This document shows, piece after piece, positions 29,774 through 38,228 of a stretch of 64,000 nucleotides of DNA. The translations under genes and the position numbers were made by a program. Each line of letters opens with the position of its first letter. Positions within the stretch are counted from its first letter, which is position 1. The DNA is taken from positions 48,262 through 112,261 of the forward strand of contig QXWV01000028.1 of NCBI GenBank assembly GCA_009911195.1, in the 5' to 3' direction. Source of the stretch: Lachnospiraceae bacterium. GTDB taxonomy: Bacteria > Bacillota > Clostridia > Lachnospirales > Lachnospiraceae. Under the pieces are notes generated by a model. It saw nothing but the letters and a program-made list of their open reading frames with translations. It was not told the origin of the DNA and did not search any database.

Positions 29774-31186
29774 ATGGCTATAAGCATGAACAACACAAGA
29801 TTTTCAAAACTACAGAAACTATTTGCACCCGTCGATATGACGGTAGGAAACCCGGGAAAACAGATTGTGGCTTTTGCTATCCCTATGCTCATAGGAAATA
29901 TTGCCCAGCAGCTTTACAACACGGCGGATAGTGTCATTGTTGGAAGATATGTAGGCGATAATGCCTTGGCGGCGGTGGGAAGTGCATCGCCTATCTTAAA
30001 TCTGCTCCTTGTACTGTTTGTAGGTATCTCCGTAGGTGCGGGCATCATGGTTTCCCAGTATTTCGGGGCAAAACAGAGGGAAGACTTGTCAGGGACGATA
30101 GGGAGCTGCATTACGTTGACAGCTATTTCTTCTTTATTTATTATGATTATAGGGCCATTGGTATCCGGACCGCTGCTACAGTATTTGGATACGCCGGAAT
30201 CCATTATCGGATGGTGTGAATCTTACCTGAATATTATTTTTATAGGTATTCTTGGAATGGCATATTATAATATATTAGGCGGTGTGCTCAGGGGACTTGG
30301 AGATTCCGTGTCGGCGCTTGTCTATCTGCTGATTGCTACGATAGTGAACATTGTGCTGGATATATTATTTGTGGCCAGCTTCCATATGGGTGTGGCCGGG
30401 GTAGCATTGGCTACAGCCATTGCCCAGGCATTATCTGCTATCCTTTGCTTTTGGAAGCTGCTGCGGATGTCGGATATCTTTGATATGAAGAAAAAATATT
30501 TAAAATTACATAAAAAATATGCTATGATGACCATACGGCTGGGGCTGCCTTCCGGCCTTACCCAGGCGATATTTTCTATGGCTATGATTATCGTACAGTC
30601 TTTGACTAACAGCTTCGGGGAAATGTTTATTGCGGCCAATGTTATCGTAATGAGGGTGGATGGCTTTGCCATGATGCCTAATTTTTCCTTTGGAACGGCA
30701 ATGACCACTTATGCAGGCCAGAATGTAGGAGCGAGGGAGCTGGATAGGGTAGACCAGGGGGCGAAACAGGGAACATTCATCGCCATGGGCGTATCCGCCG
30801 CGATTACCGCTTTGATTCTTATTTTCGGTAAATATTTGATGGGGATATTTACAGATACGTCGGAACTGGTGGATATGAGCATGAGGATGATGCGCATCCT
30901 TGCGGTAGGATATATAGCGATGGCGGTTACCCAGTCTTTGTCCGGCGTTATGCGCGGCGCTGGGGATACGATGACGCCGATGTGGATTTCGCTGATTACC
31001 ACGGTGGCTATTCGCGTGCCGGTGGCTTATGGGATTGCTTACCTGACGCGGAGTGAGCAGTATCCGGGCGGACGCTGCGAAAGCATATTTATTTCCCTGC
31101 TGTTCTCCTGGACATTGGGGGCTGTCATTACTTTTATTTGTTATAAATGGGGGAGATGGAAGAAGAAGGCTATTGAAAGTGTGTAA
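29774..31186 (+). CDS. MATE family efflux transporter
   Basis: 470 residues with twelve membrane segments in two pseudo-symmetric halves. MATE signatures include GKQIVAFAIPMLIGNIAQQLYN near the N-terminus, DSVIVGRYVGDNALAAVG, and GLPSGLTQAIFSMAMIIVQ at the start of the second half. It exports drugs or metabolites in exchange for Na+ or H+. The start is uncertain: AAAGGAG ends only 1-2 nt before ATG 29774, while ATG 29786 is 13 nt away. A second MATE gene follows 35 bp later, so the pair is likely one transcript. Confidence 0.88.
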   Translation: MAISMNNTRFSKLQKLFAPVDMTVGNPGKQIVAFAIPMLIGNIAQQLYNTADSVIVGRYVGDNALAAVGSASPILNLLLVLFVGISVGAGIMVSQYFGAKQREDLSGTIGSCITLTAISSLFIMIIGPLVSGPLLQYLDTPESIIGWCESYLNIIFIGILGMAYYNILGGVLRGLGDSVSALVYLLIATIVNIVLDILFVASFHMGVAGVALATAIAQALSAILCFWKLLRMSDIFDMKKKYLKLHKKYAMMTIRLGLPSGLTQAIFSMAMIIVQSLTNSFGEMFIAANVIVMRVDGFAMMPNFSFGTAMTTYAGQNVGARELDRVDQGAKQGTFIAMGVSAAITALILIFGKYLMGIFTDTSELVDMSMRMMRILAVGYIAMAVTQSLSGVMRGAGDTMTPMWISLITTVAIRVPVAYGIAYLTRSEQYPGGRCESIFISLLFSWTLGAVITFICYKWGRWKKKAIESV

Positions 31187-31220
31187 GTGCTGTGAATGCG
31201 ATGGAAAGGATATGATGTAG

Positions 31221-32579
31221 ATGCAACAGGAAGAAAAGTACATATACATGACACAAACCCCGGTTCCCCGGCTTATCGGGGAGCTGGCCGTGCCAACAAT
31301 TATCAGTATGCTGGTAACTTCGTTCTACAATATGGCAGATACTTTCTTTGTAGGAAGATTGAATACACAGTCCACGGCGGCTGTAGGTATCGTTTTCTCG
31401 GTTATGGCTATTATCCAGGCTCTGGGGTTTTTCTTCGGCCATGGCTCCGGAAATTACATTTCCAGACGGCTGGGGGCGAAGGATTTTGAAGAGGCGGCAG
31501 TGATGGCGGCTAATGGTTTTTTCCTCGCTTTTCTTTGTGGGATTGCAGTTTTATGCGGAGGGCTTATTTTTTTAAAGCCGTTGGCAATAGCTCTTGGCTC
31601 TACATCCACTATACTTCCTTATACGGAAGCATACTTAAGAATTATTCTAATGGGGGCGCCTTTTATGACTTCCTCTTTGGTTTTAAATAACCAGCTCCGC
31701 TTTCAGGGAAGTGCGGCCTATGCTATGGTGGGCATTGTAACTGGGGCAGTGATTAATATTGCGCTGGACCCGCTGCTGATTTTTGTCTGCGGCATGGGAG
31801 TGGCCGGGGCTGCCGCAGCAACGGTAATCAGCCAGTTTTGCAGCTTCCTTCTTCTGCTGTATCAAAGCAAAAAGGGGGGCAATATCGGAATAAAGTTCAG
31901 TAATTTTAAACCAAATGGCCATTATGTAAAGGAAATTTGCCGGGGCGGCGTTCCTTCCCTTTGCAGGCAGGGGCTGGGCAGTGTGGCCAGTATCCTTTTA
32001 AACCATGGGGCAGGAATTTATGGGGATGCGGCCATTGCCGGCATGTCCATCGTATCCCGCGTGACTATGTTTGCCAGTTCTGCGCTTATCGGCTTTGGCC
32101 AGGGCTTCCAGCCTGTTTGTGGGTTCAATTATGGGGCAAGGCTGTATCGCCGGGTGAGGGAAGGCTTTGTATTTTGTGTGAAATATGCCACTATTTTCCT
32201 GGTAGCCATTTCTGTTGTAGGAATAGTATTCGCGCCAGGGATTATTGCTTTGTTCCGCAAAGAGGACCAGGAGGTTATTGCGGTAGGAGCTGTAGCACTC
32301 CGTATGCAATGTATCGTATTTCCGTTAACCGGATGGATTGTAATGTCCAATATGATGCTCCAGTCCATTGGGAAGGCGTTGAAAGCGTCCATTCTGGCGG
32401 CAGCAAGGCAGGGGCTGTTTTTTATCCCCCTGATTTTAGTGCTGCCCCGCCTGTTTGGGTTGACTGGCGTGGAAATATGCCAGACGGTTTCGGATATTTT
32501 TTCTTTCGCACTGGCAGTGCCCCTTTGTATCAGCGTACTTAATGAGATGAAACAGCAGGAGAACAGCGAATCAATTTAA
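31221..32579 (+). CDS. Second MATE family efflux transporter
   Basis: 452 residues, twelve membrane segments, opening PVPRLIGELAVPTIISMLVT and SFYNMADTFFVGRL as in MepA-like MATE proteins. GRTGVPSLCRQ-type sequence (GGVPSLCRQGLGSVASILLN) marks the second half. It is clearly a paralogue of the neighbour but from a different MATE branch, so the two may handle different substrates or act in series. ATG 31221 has AAAGG 12-13 nt upstream; ATG 31248 is an alternative. Confidence 0.86.
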   Translation: MQQEEKYIYMTQTPVPRLIGELAVPTIISMLVTSFYNMADTFFVGRLNTQSTAAVGIVFSVMAIIQALGFFFGHGSGNYISRRLGAKDFEEAAVMAANGFFLAFLCGIAVLCGGLIFLKPLAIALGSTSTILPYTEAYLRIILMGAPFMTSSLVLNNQLRFQGSAAYAMVGIVTGAVINIALDPLLIFVCGMGVAGAAAATVISQFCSFLLLLYQSKKGGNIGIKFSNFKPNGHYVKEICRGGVPSLCRQGLGSVASILLNHGAGIYGDAAIAGMSIVSRVTMFASSALIGFGQGFQPVCGFNYGARLYRRVREGFVFCVKYATIFLVAISVVGIVFAPGIIALFRKEDQEVIAVGAVALRMQCIVFPLTGWIVMSNMMLQSIGKALKASILAAARQGLFFIPLILVLPRLFGLTGVEICQTVSDIFSFALAVPLCISVLNEMKQQENSESI

Positions 32580-32634
32580 GGTATATATCGTATTGCCTGT
32601 GCAATAGAACAACTTCCTAAGAAACGGCGCAGCT

Positions 32635-34479
32635 TTAAGTGTTGCGCCGTTTCCAAAACTGGGTAATATATTTATCTGCGATAAACCGCGAGAGGTTAAA
32701 AGTCCTTGCTTTCGTGCCCTTAATTTCTATTGATTCATTATGAAGGGATATTCTCTTTGCATATTCGCCTATCCATGAATCGGCAACAACTTGGCTGGAT
32801 ATCTGATTATTTTCCGAACCCTTTTTTTTGTCTGGTAAGGCATTTATAAGTTGAGGAAGTGTTTCCTCATCCAAAATGGCCGGAGCGGCATCTGCGGATA
32901 AATAATAGGTCAAATAGATAGTATCATGATAAGAGTCCTGGTCCGACAGCATCTGGGAAATATTGTATTTGGCAATGAAATAGTCGGGGCGGCTGAAGGA
33001 GAGGACAATATAAAAAACGGTTACTACCACCATACTATATTTAAATAGAGGAAATTTTTCTTTATAAATGTTAATCAGTACACCGGACATCAGAAAGAAA
33101 ATGACAGCCAATGACCAAAGCACAAAAATGCGCAGAAACGTCAAATCATAGCTTTTAATATACATCAGCATGCGTAGGGCGCTGGATGCAATCATGATAT
33201 AAGTGCATAACGAAATGATAGCCATAATTGCCTTAAGGACTTTATGCTTTTTGAATCGGCCAAGGCAGATAAGGACGATGCATAAATTTAAAAAGCAGAT
33301 GAAGAGAAGCTGGAAAAATCCTTCCCTGGCATATGCGGCATAACTGTATCCAACAGGCAGCTCCATGCTGCCGGTAAAAAGATAAATAATTTGTACGGCG
33401 CAAAACAACAGATAGATAGCGGAAAGGATGGAGGTAACGGTGATGGCAAGAACGGGTTCGCCGGTTCGTTTGTCGATTACTTCTTCCTTTATCGTTTTTT
33501 TCATCAAATAAGCGATTATGCAGTAGGATGCAAAAAAGGAAAAAAGGACAGTACCACATATGGAGAAAAAGTTTTGTGGTATTTGCAGGGTGGCAAAAAT
33601 ATCGTCTATTATGGAAGCAAAAACCATATCCGCAGAGCAAAGCAGCATCATTACAACGAACAGCAAAGGGATAGAAATTAGGATGCCAATGAAAATGTAT
33701 TGCCCATAAGGTTTTTTGGCTTCTTTTTCTTCTTTCCGCGCTTTCATAAAAAGGCTAAAATCTGATATCGGCCTTCCGATAACACCGATAGAGCCAAATA
33801 TTGTCTGAAAAATGGATTTCATATATTTGGAGAAATTCCATTGGGAATCCCCATAAAAATTGTGTATCATAAGGACAAAGAATAGGACAAAGATTCCCGC
33901 CTTATTCATGGAAATGATATTGCCGGCATCGGTGCAAAAGGTGGAAATGCCCAGAAGCAGTATGGCGATTACATAAAAAACAGAGTCTTTTTTCGCGGAA
34001 ATCCCTAATTTTTTCAAGGATAAGAAGAAACAAAAGAGGGTTCCGCCTGTGAAAAAAGGGTAGGTAATCCCGGAGGCATTTTTATAGAGGCAGAAGGTGT
34101 AAAAAAGGGCATAGATAACGCTGGTAATGCTGAATAAACGGAAATGGCGGATACGTTCCCCCTTTTCCTCTTCGCTCAAACCGCCCGATTGGGGAGTAAC
34201 AGGGGCTGCAGGGGTAAATGCCCAGGCTTGGGGTGTTTGGGTGGGATTGGCATCGATGGGCGCAGTGTTGCTAATGCCGGGATGGGCGGTAACATTTCCG
34301 AAAGGAGAAACATTCTCAACGGCATTCCGATTATCGGAAGGATGTCCGGGTACAGCGTTATTGCCAGAGGCATTCCGGTTATCGGAAAGGTGTCCGGGCA
34401 TAGCGTTATTGCCAGCAACGTTCTGGTTATCAGAAGAATGGCAGGGTGAGTAATATTCCTGGTTTGGATAATCGTTCAT
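32635..34479 (-). CDS. DUF4173 multi-pass membrane protein with N-terminal repeats
   Basis: 614 residues, GAGGT before ATG 34479. About 110 cytoplasmic residues precede roughly ten membrane segments, and a soluble C-terminal region (about 510-614) follows. YIFIGILISIPLLFVVMMLLCSADMVF is the kind of segment seen in DUF4173. Residues 14-61 hold three 16-residue repeats with the core SDNRNA and GNNA.PG (bases 34297-34440), followed by a Pro/Thr-rich linker. Function unknown. Downstream, the MATE gene is convergent. Its leader carries the recurring paired-stem element. Confidence 0.72.
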   Translation of the reverse strand: MNDYPNQEYYSPCHSSDNQNVAGNNAMPGHLSDNRNASGNNAVPGHPSDNRNAVENVSPFGNVTAHPGISNTAPIDANPTQTPQAWAFTPAAPVTPQSGGLSEEEKGERIRHFRLFSITSVIYALFYTFCLYKNASGITYPFFTGGTLFCFFLSLKKLGISAKKDSVFYVIAILLLGISTFCTDAGNIISMNKAGIFVLFFVLMIHNFYGDSQWNFSKYMKSIFQTIFGSIGVIGRPISDFSLFMKARKEEKEAKKPYGQYIFIGILISIPLLFVVMMLLCSADMVFASIIDDIFATLQIPQNFFSICGTVLFSFFASYCIIAYLMKKTIKEEVIDKRTGEPVLAITVTSILSAIYLLFCAVQIIYLFTGSMELPVGYSYAAYAREGFFQLLFICFLNLCIVLICLGRFKKHKVLKAIMAIISLCTYIMIASSALRMLMYIKSYDLTFLRIFVLWSLAVIFFLMSGVLINIYKEKFPLFKYSMVVVTVFYIVLSFSRPDYFIAKYNISQMLSDQDSYHDTIYLTYYLSADAAPAILDEETLPQLINALPDKKKGSENNQISSQVVADSWIGEYAKRISLHNESIEIKGTKARTFNLSRFIADKYITQFWKRRNT

Positions 34480-34594
34480 ATTTTACCTCATTTCTGCACG
34501 GCCTGTTATATCTTGAATTTTTGAAACTGTCCGAAATAATTGGCTTTTGCCGGGGGATTATCAAGTTTGAATAAGCCGTGCGGATACAAACTTG
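34480..34594 (-). promoter_or_regulatory. Paired-stem 5' leader element upstream of the DUF4173 gene
   Basis: On the minus strand, CAAGTTTG (34594-34587) pairs with CAAACTTG (34569-34562). The enclosed loop contains GCACGGC (34581-34575). That sequence pairs with GCCGTGC (34502-34496), which is followed immediately by AGAAATGAGG and the start codon. The two stems could exclude each other or nest as a pseudoknot-like fold. The same layout with different stem sequences recurs at 57712-57770 and 63737-63800. The remaining leader (34503-34561) looks unstructured. Confidence 0.65.
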
Positions 34595-34667
34595 AGGTTA
34601 AAATCCTGTGATTTTCGGTTGTATCATAGTTTTAATAATTTTATCATTACATTTGCTATAATAAATT

Positions 34668-34883
34668 TTATGATTCCGGTTCTTCCACATATTGTAAAAT
34701 GTCACCGGGCTGGCAGTCTAAAGACTTGCATATGGCATTAAGCGTAGACAGGCGGATGGCTTTTGCCTTATTGTTTTTCAGTATGGATAAATTGGCGAGG
34801 GTAATGTCCACGTCTTTGGCAAGTTCGGTCAGGCCCTTTTTCCGTTGTGCCATAACCACATCTAAGTTAATGATAATTCCCAT
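34668..34883 (-). CDS. Small XRE-family regulator (YozG-like HTH)
   Basis: 71 residues from ATG 34883, preceded by AGGAGGG. Longer open sequence upstream overlaps the next gene and has no ribosome site. A Cro/CI helix-turn-helix fills almost the whole protein (GLTELAKDVDITLANLSILKN, then IRLSTLNAICKSLDCQPGDIL). Proteins of this type are regularly encoded with DUF2975 membrane proteins, as here, and probably autoregulate the pair. Confidence 0.85.
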   Translation of the reverse strand: MGIIINLDVVMAQRKKGLTELAKDVDITLANLSILKNNKAKAIRLSTLNAICKSLDCQPGDILQYVEEPES

Positions 34884-34893
34884 GGATTCCCTC

Positions 34894-35340
34894 CTAAATT
34901 GTAAAATCATTTTCAAGTTTATAAGTGACGGCTTTGTCAAATACTTGAGATAAAACTTTACTGAAAAGCCCTGCAATGACAAAAACAAGGATGACAATAA
35001 GCACGGAGGGCGTGATATAGAGGAAAAGGCGGCCGGCCGTAATCAGGGCGATAATCAGGCTGTAAGTTCCCATACGCCGAAGGCTGATGACATTTTCCGG
35101 TATAAAGCAGTCATCATTTAGCACAGTGCGGAACATCTTCCGAAGTTCATAAATGATGAGAATAGCTAAAGTGCCGGAAGAGGACAGAAGCAGGATGAGT
35201 GGAATGTAATTATTGGCGAAATGGCTATTGTATCTTCCGTAGAACCTGATAGTGAACGGAAGTGTGAGGATAACCAGTATTCCTGAAAAAAACATGAAGT
35301 CTAAAATGAATTTTGTAAGTAAGGTCAGTTTATCTTTCAT
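34894..35340 (-). CDS. DUF2975 membrane protein
   Basis: 148 residues, AAGGAGG upstream of ATG 35340. Four membrane segments are visible (about 10-30, 48-70, 95-115, 118-138), with LRKMFRTVLNDDCFIPENVISLRRMG in the cytoplasmic loop, the conserved centre of DUF2975. The XRE regulator gene starts 10 bp after its stop, giving the usual DUF2975/YozG two-gene unit. It may act as a membrane partner or anti-regulator of the HTH protein, which is inference. Confidence 0.8.
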   Translation of the reverse strand: MKDKLTLLTKFILDFMFFSGILVILTLPFTIRFYGRYNSHFANNYIPLILLLSSSGTLAILIIYELRKMFRTVLNDDCFIPENVISLRRMGTYSLIIALITAGRLFLYITPSVLIVILVFVIAGLFSKVLSQVFDKAVTYKLENDFTI

Positions 35341-35560
35341 GGGAAAACCTCCTTGGCGGAATAAAATTAGTGCGGTATATTTTCCTTATGTTGGTACTAA
35401 TAGTAGCACGATAGAAATTGATTGTCAATAATAATTTATTGTAAATCAATAAAAATATATTGAAATTCGATGATTAAATATTTTACCCAACTCTACTGCC
35501 AGTAGGTGTCCATTTTTATAAGGAATTTATATAATTAATTGTAGATAGGAGGGATGGATA

Positions 35561-35698
35561 ATGAATCAAATCAAGATTGGTGCCTTTATTTCAGAACGCC
35601 GGAAGGCAAAAGGCTGGACGCAAAGCCAGTTAGCAGAAAAATTGGGAATAACTGATAAAGCTGTTTCAAAATGGGAAACGGGAGTGTCACATAGTTAA
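35561..35698 (+). pseudogene. 5' fragment of an XRE-HTH/ABC-ATPase fusion gene, cut by the integrated element
   Basis: GGAGGG precedes ATG 35561. The 45 codons give MNQIKIGAFISERRKAKGW through KWETG, a complete Cro/CI recognition helix, then four residues (VSHS) and a stop supplied by the element. The usual next residues, RSMPDLSLF, appear 8.5 kb away at 44231, in frame and directly after a second copy of the 11-bp core. The gene was therefore split inside the codons for KWETG. The fragment may still be translated as a short HTH peptide. Joined, the protein would be 360 residues. Confidence 0.88.
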
Positions 35699-35700
35699 AG
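35673..35700. other. Left attachment site
   Basis: Core GGGAAACGGGA (35673-35683) followed by GTGTCACAT and AGTTAAAG (35693-35700). AGTTAAAG is the reverse complement of CTTTAACT at the right end (44210-44217). In the circular form the two arms would flank the core symmetrically with 22 bp between them, as expected for a serine-recombinase attP site. Confidence 0.8.
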
Positions 35701-35718
35701 ATATTGTTTTAGAAGTGT

Positions 35719-35744
35719 TTCCCTGTGGCTGTTGTCACAGGGAA
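35719..35744 (-). terminator. Hairpin downstream of the recombinase gene
   Basis: TTCCCTGTG (35719-35727) and CACAGGGAA (35736-35744), perfect 9-bp stem with 8-nt loop. It lies 10 bp past the recombinase stop but lacks a T-run on the minus strand. It might instead be part of the recombinase binding region near the left end. Confidence 0.45.
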
Positions 35745-35753
35745 GAATTGTAT

Positions 35754-37376
35754 TTAATCAATCTTTCCAATGAAACGGTAGTAGATTTCAACTTTTTGAA
35801 CCCTGTTTCCGTTTTCATCTTTGGATGCTTCATGGACTAGGATTTTTTCAATGAGTGCGTTCAGCAGTTCGGCGGTCAGTTCCGTGGGGGCTTTGTACTG
35901 CTTTATGAGTGCAATCCATTTTTCAGCGTCTGCCGATTCCTGTATATCCTGTGCAAGCTGCTGCTGTAAGGAATCTATAGCCTGTGCCAGCGTTTCCTGT
36001 TCAGTCTGGTACTTGTCCGACAGCATGGAGAAATTGCGTTCCGTGATTCTGCCCGTTACTCTGTCCTCATACATCCGGCTGAACAATGCGTCTATTTCTG
36101 CCTGTCTTTTCTGGGCTTTTTTCAATTCGGATGCAGCTTTCTTTCTTGCTGAACTGCGCTCACTGTCACTGCTTTTCAAGAGCCTTTCCAAAAGCTGGCT
36201 TTCATTCTGCTGTACCTCATTGAACCAGTATTGCAGACGGGAAAGGATATAACTGTAAAGGACATCATAACGGATATAGTGCATGGAGCATTGGCGCAAT
36301 CCCTGCCCGTATTTGCTGCAACGATAATAGCCATAGGGATTCTTGTTCTGCTTATTCATCCCATAAGCGAGAGACCAGCCACAATCAGCGCAACTTACCA
36401 GACCAGAGAAAATCTGTGTTGTTCCGTCCTTTTGTTTCCTGCGGCGGCTTGCTATCATCCCTTGCACTGTCTGGAAGTCCTCTTTTGAGATTATGGCTTC
36501 ATGTGTGTTTTCCACCCTCCACCATTCACTTTCGGATTTCCTCACTTTACGTTTATCCTTAAATGAAATGTTGGTCTGCTTGTTGTGTACGCTGTTGCCT
36601 ATGTAGGTCTCTGATTTCAAGATTTCCTTGACTATGGCAATAGTCCATGTGTAGGCTTTTTCCGGCGGCGCATCTGCAAAGTGGTTTGCAAACGTGCCAT
36701 AGCGTTGATAATTGAGCCATCCGGGAGTGGGTACTTTTTCCTCTGTCAGAATCCGGGTGATACTGGCTGCCCCCCGTCCTTGAACAGCAAGGTCAAAAAT
36801 CTTCTCAACAATCCACCTTGTTTCGGTATCAATCAGAAGATGCCCTTTTTTGTCGGGGTTTTTGATATAGCCAAGTGGGGCATATGCGCCATAGTGTGCG
36901 CCGGCTTCATTCCTTGTACGGAAAGCACGTTTAACTTTTTTGCTGATATCCCTTGCGTACCATTCATTGATGATATTAAGGAATGGTGCAAATTCACTGC
37001 TCTGTTGGTTCTCACTATCCACGTTATTATCAATAGCGATGAAACGGACGTTTTTCTGTGGGAAAAACATTTCTGTATACATTCCCACTTGTAAATAGTT
37101 TCTGCCAAATCTGGAAAGGTCTTTGACAATCACGCAGTTGATTTTTCCTGTTTCTATATCATCAATCATGCGCTTGAAGCTGGGTCTTTCAAAATTAGTG
37201 CCGCTGAATCCATCATCCACATATTCATCCACGATTTTGAAATTATTCTGCTCTGCATATTTACGGAGCATCAAACGCTGTGTGGATATGCTGTTGCTCT
37301 CGCCGTTCTGTTCATCATCCCTTGAAAGGCGGCAGTAAAGTCCAGTTAATGTTGTATTGTATGTTGTGGGCTTCAT
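35754..37376 (-). CDS. Large serine recombinase (TndX/TnpX type)
   Basis: 540 residues, GGAGG before ATG 37376. The resolvase-type catalytic domain (about 1-165) has the active Ser in GLYCRLSRDD and VKDLSRFGRNYLQVG. The recombinase domain follows (about 180-300, YAPLGYIKNPDKKGHL), then a zinc ribbon (SCADCGWSL, YYRCSKYGQGLRQCSMH) and a coiled coil with a DUF4368-like C-terminus (LIEKILVHEAS). Such enzymes integrate and excise ICEs and transposons such as Tn5397 and Tn4451. The gene sits 54 bp from the left core, reading towards the end, as is common for these elements. Catalytic residues are intact, so the element may still move. Confidence 0.93.
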   Translation of the reverse strand: MKPTTYNTTLTGLYCRLSRDDEQNGESNSISTQRLMLRKYAEQNNFKIVDEYVDDGFSGTNFERPSFKRMIDDIETGKINCVIVKDLSRFGRNYLQVGMYTEMFFPQKNVRFIAIDNNVDSENQQSSEFAPFLNIINEWYARDISKKVKRAFRTRNEAGAHYGAYAPLGYIKNPDKKGHLLIDTETRWIVEKIFDLAVQGRGAASITRILTEEKVPTPGWLNYQRYGTFANHFADAPPEKAYTWTIAIVKEILKSETYIGNSVHNKQTNISFKDKRKVRKSESEWWRVENTHEAIISKEDFQTVQGMIASRRRKQKDGTTQIFSGLVSCADCGWSLAYGMNKQNKNPYGYYRCSKYGQGLRQCSMHYIRYDVLYSYILSRLQYWFNEVQQNESQLLERLLKSSDSERSSARKKAASELKKAQKRQAEIDALFSRMYEDRVTGRITERNFSMLSDKYQTEQETLAQAIDSLQQQLAQDIQESADAEKWIALIKQYKAPTELTAELLNALIEKILVHEASKDENGNRVQKVEIYYRFIGKID

Positions 37377-37396
37377 GTTTTATTATCCTCCTTATT

Positions 37397-37460
37397 AAAA
37401 AAAGCCCACACTGATAAACTTCCTGCTACTTAAAAGTATATCACAGAATGGGCTTTTTTT
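37397..37460. terminator. 12-bp perfect inverted repeat upstream of the recombinase gene
   Basis: AAAAAAAGCCCA (37397-37408) and TGGGCTTTTTTT (37449-37460) with a 40-nt loop. It ends 8 bp past the stop of the small gene at 37468 and could terminate in either direction. The long loop makes it weaker than a standard terminator. Confidence 0.55.
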
Positions 37461-37467
37461 CAATGAT

Positions 37468-37761
37468 TTATGCTGTATTTATGCGGCTTTCGGGCATTTT
37501 TCCGGCATCCAGAATCACCTTTTCCAGAATGGATATTAACGGTTTTCCATCCTGCCGAAAATGCTCACTTATGATTATTTTGTTGTTTCCCATGATGAAA
37601 TATTGTCCATCATGGGGAGTCGGTTTCTGTTCCATAAAATCCTCCCAATCTTTTAAGACTGGGATTCCAAAGGGTGCTGCTGTATGTTTACGGATATCTT
37701 TGGTAGGGAATCCCTTTGTTGCTTTATGCTTCTTTATCAGATATAAGCTGGAATGAATCAC
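37468..37761 (-). CDS. Small element protein, unrecognised
   Basis: 97 residues with a probable GTG start at 37761 that overlaps the end of the preceding gene by 38 bp, suggesting translational coupling. Soluble, with HTAAPFGIPVLKDWEDFMEQ and YFIMGNNKIIISEHFRQDGK as its most regular parts. Similar short proteins with a ...KDWEDFM... core occur beside serine recombinases in Firmicutes elements as far as I recall. A role in recombination directionality or regulation is only a guess. An ATG-initiated shorter form would lose over 40 residues. Confidence 0.55.
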   Translation of the reverse strand: MIHSSLYLIKKHKATKGFPTKDIRKHTAAPFGIPVLKDWEDFMEQKPTPHDGQYFIMGNNKIIISEHFRQDGKPLISILEKVILDAGKMPESRINTA

Positions 37762-38077
37762 AGCTTAATTTTATGCCATGCAAAGTTTCATGGCTGTATG
37801 CTGATATCAATATACTCGGCACATGGATAGGAACTATATGCTGCTCACGCAACCGCCTGCGAAGCTCTTTATAACGCTCCTCGACCTCTGGCGATAAATC
37901 ATCCACATGGAGCGTGAGTATACTTTGTCCTATCAGCACATGAAGGACAATCCTAGAAAATCTATATGGTTTCCTCTTTACTGCGCCATTGCATAGCAAT
38001 GTGCTGCTCCCATCGTGGGATAGTCCAGCCGTGCCTACCTCTATAGCTGAAAGTTTTTTTCCGTGTGATATAATCAT
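37724..38077 (-). CDS. Small element protein, unrecognised, divergent from rep
   Basis: 117 residues from ATG 38077 with AAGGAGGG upstream. Open sequence further 5' runs over the rep start and lacks a ribosome site. The protein is mixed alpha/beta with a charged helix (PEVEERYKELRRRLREQH) and no catalytic motif. It starts 151 bp from the rep start on the opposite strand, so the two genes share a divergent control region. Function unknown. Confidence 0.6.
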   Translation of the reverse strand: MIISHGKKLSAIEVGTAGLSHDGSSTLLCNGAVKRKPYRFSRIVLHVLIGQSILTLHVDDLSPEVEERYKELRRRLREQHIVPIHVPSILISAYSHETLHGIKLSCDSFQLISDKEA

Positions 38078-38228
38078 GCTGTTTCCCTCCTTGAAATTTT
38101 TGCTTTCTTTTGTTTTATAACCATCCCCCTCCATTGGATGATAAGAAAATCTTAAATCACAGAATCCTATTATTTGATGATTTTTCGGAATGTACGATAA
38201 AAATAAAACCTTAAAGGAGGGTGCAATA

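Noticed and set aside
35561..35698. A complete small HTH gene
   Set aside because: The last codons and stop come from the inserted element, and the natural continuation is found in frame at 44231.
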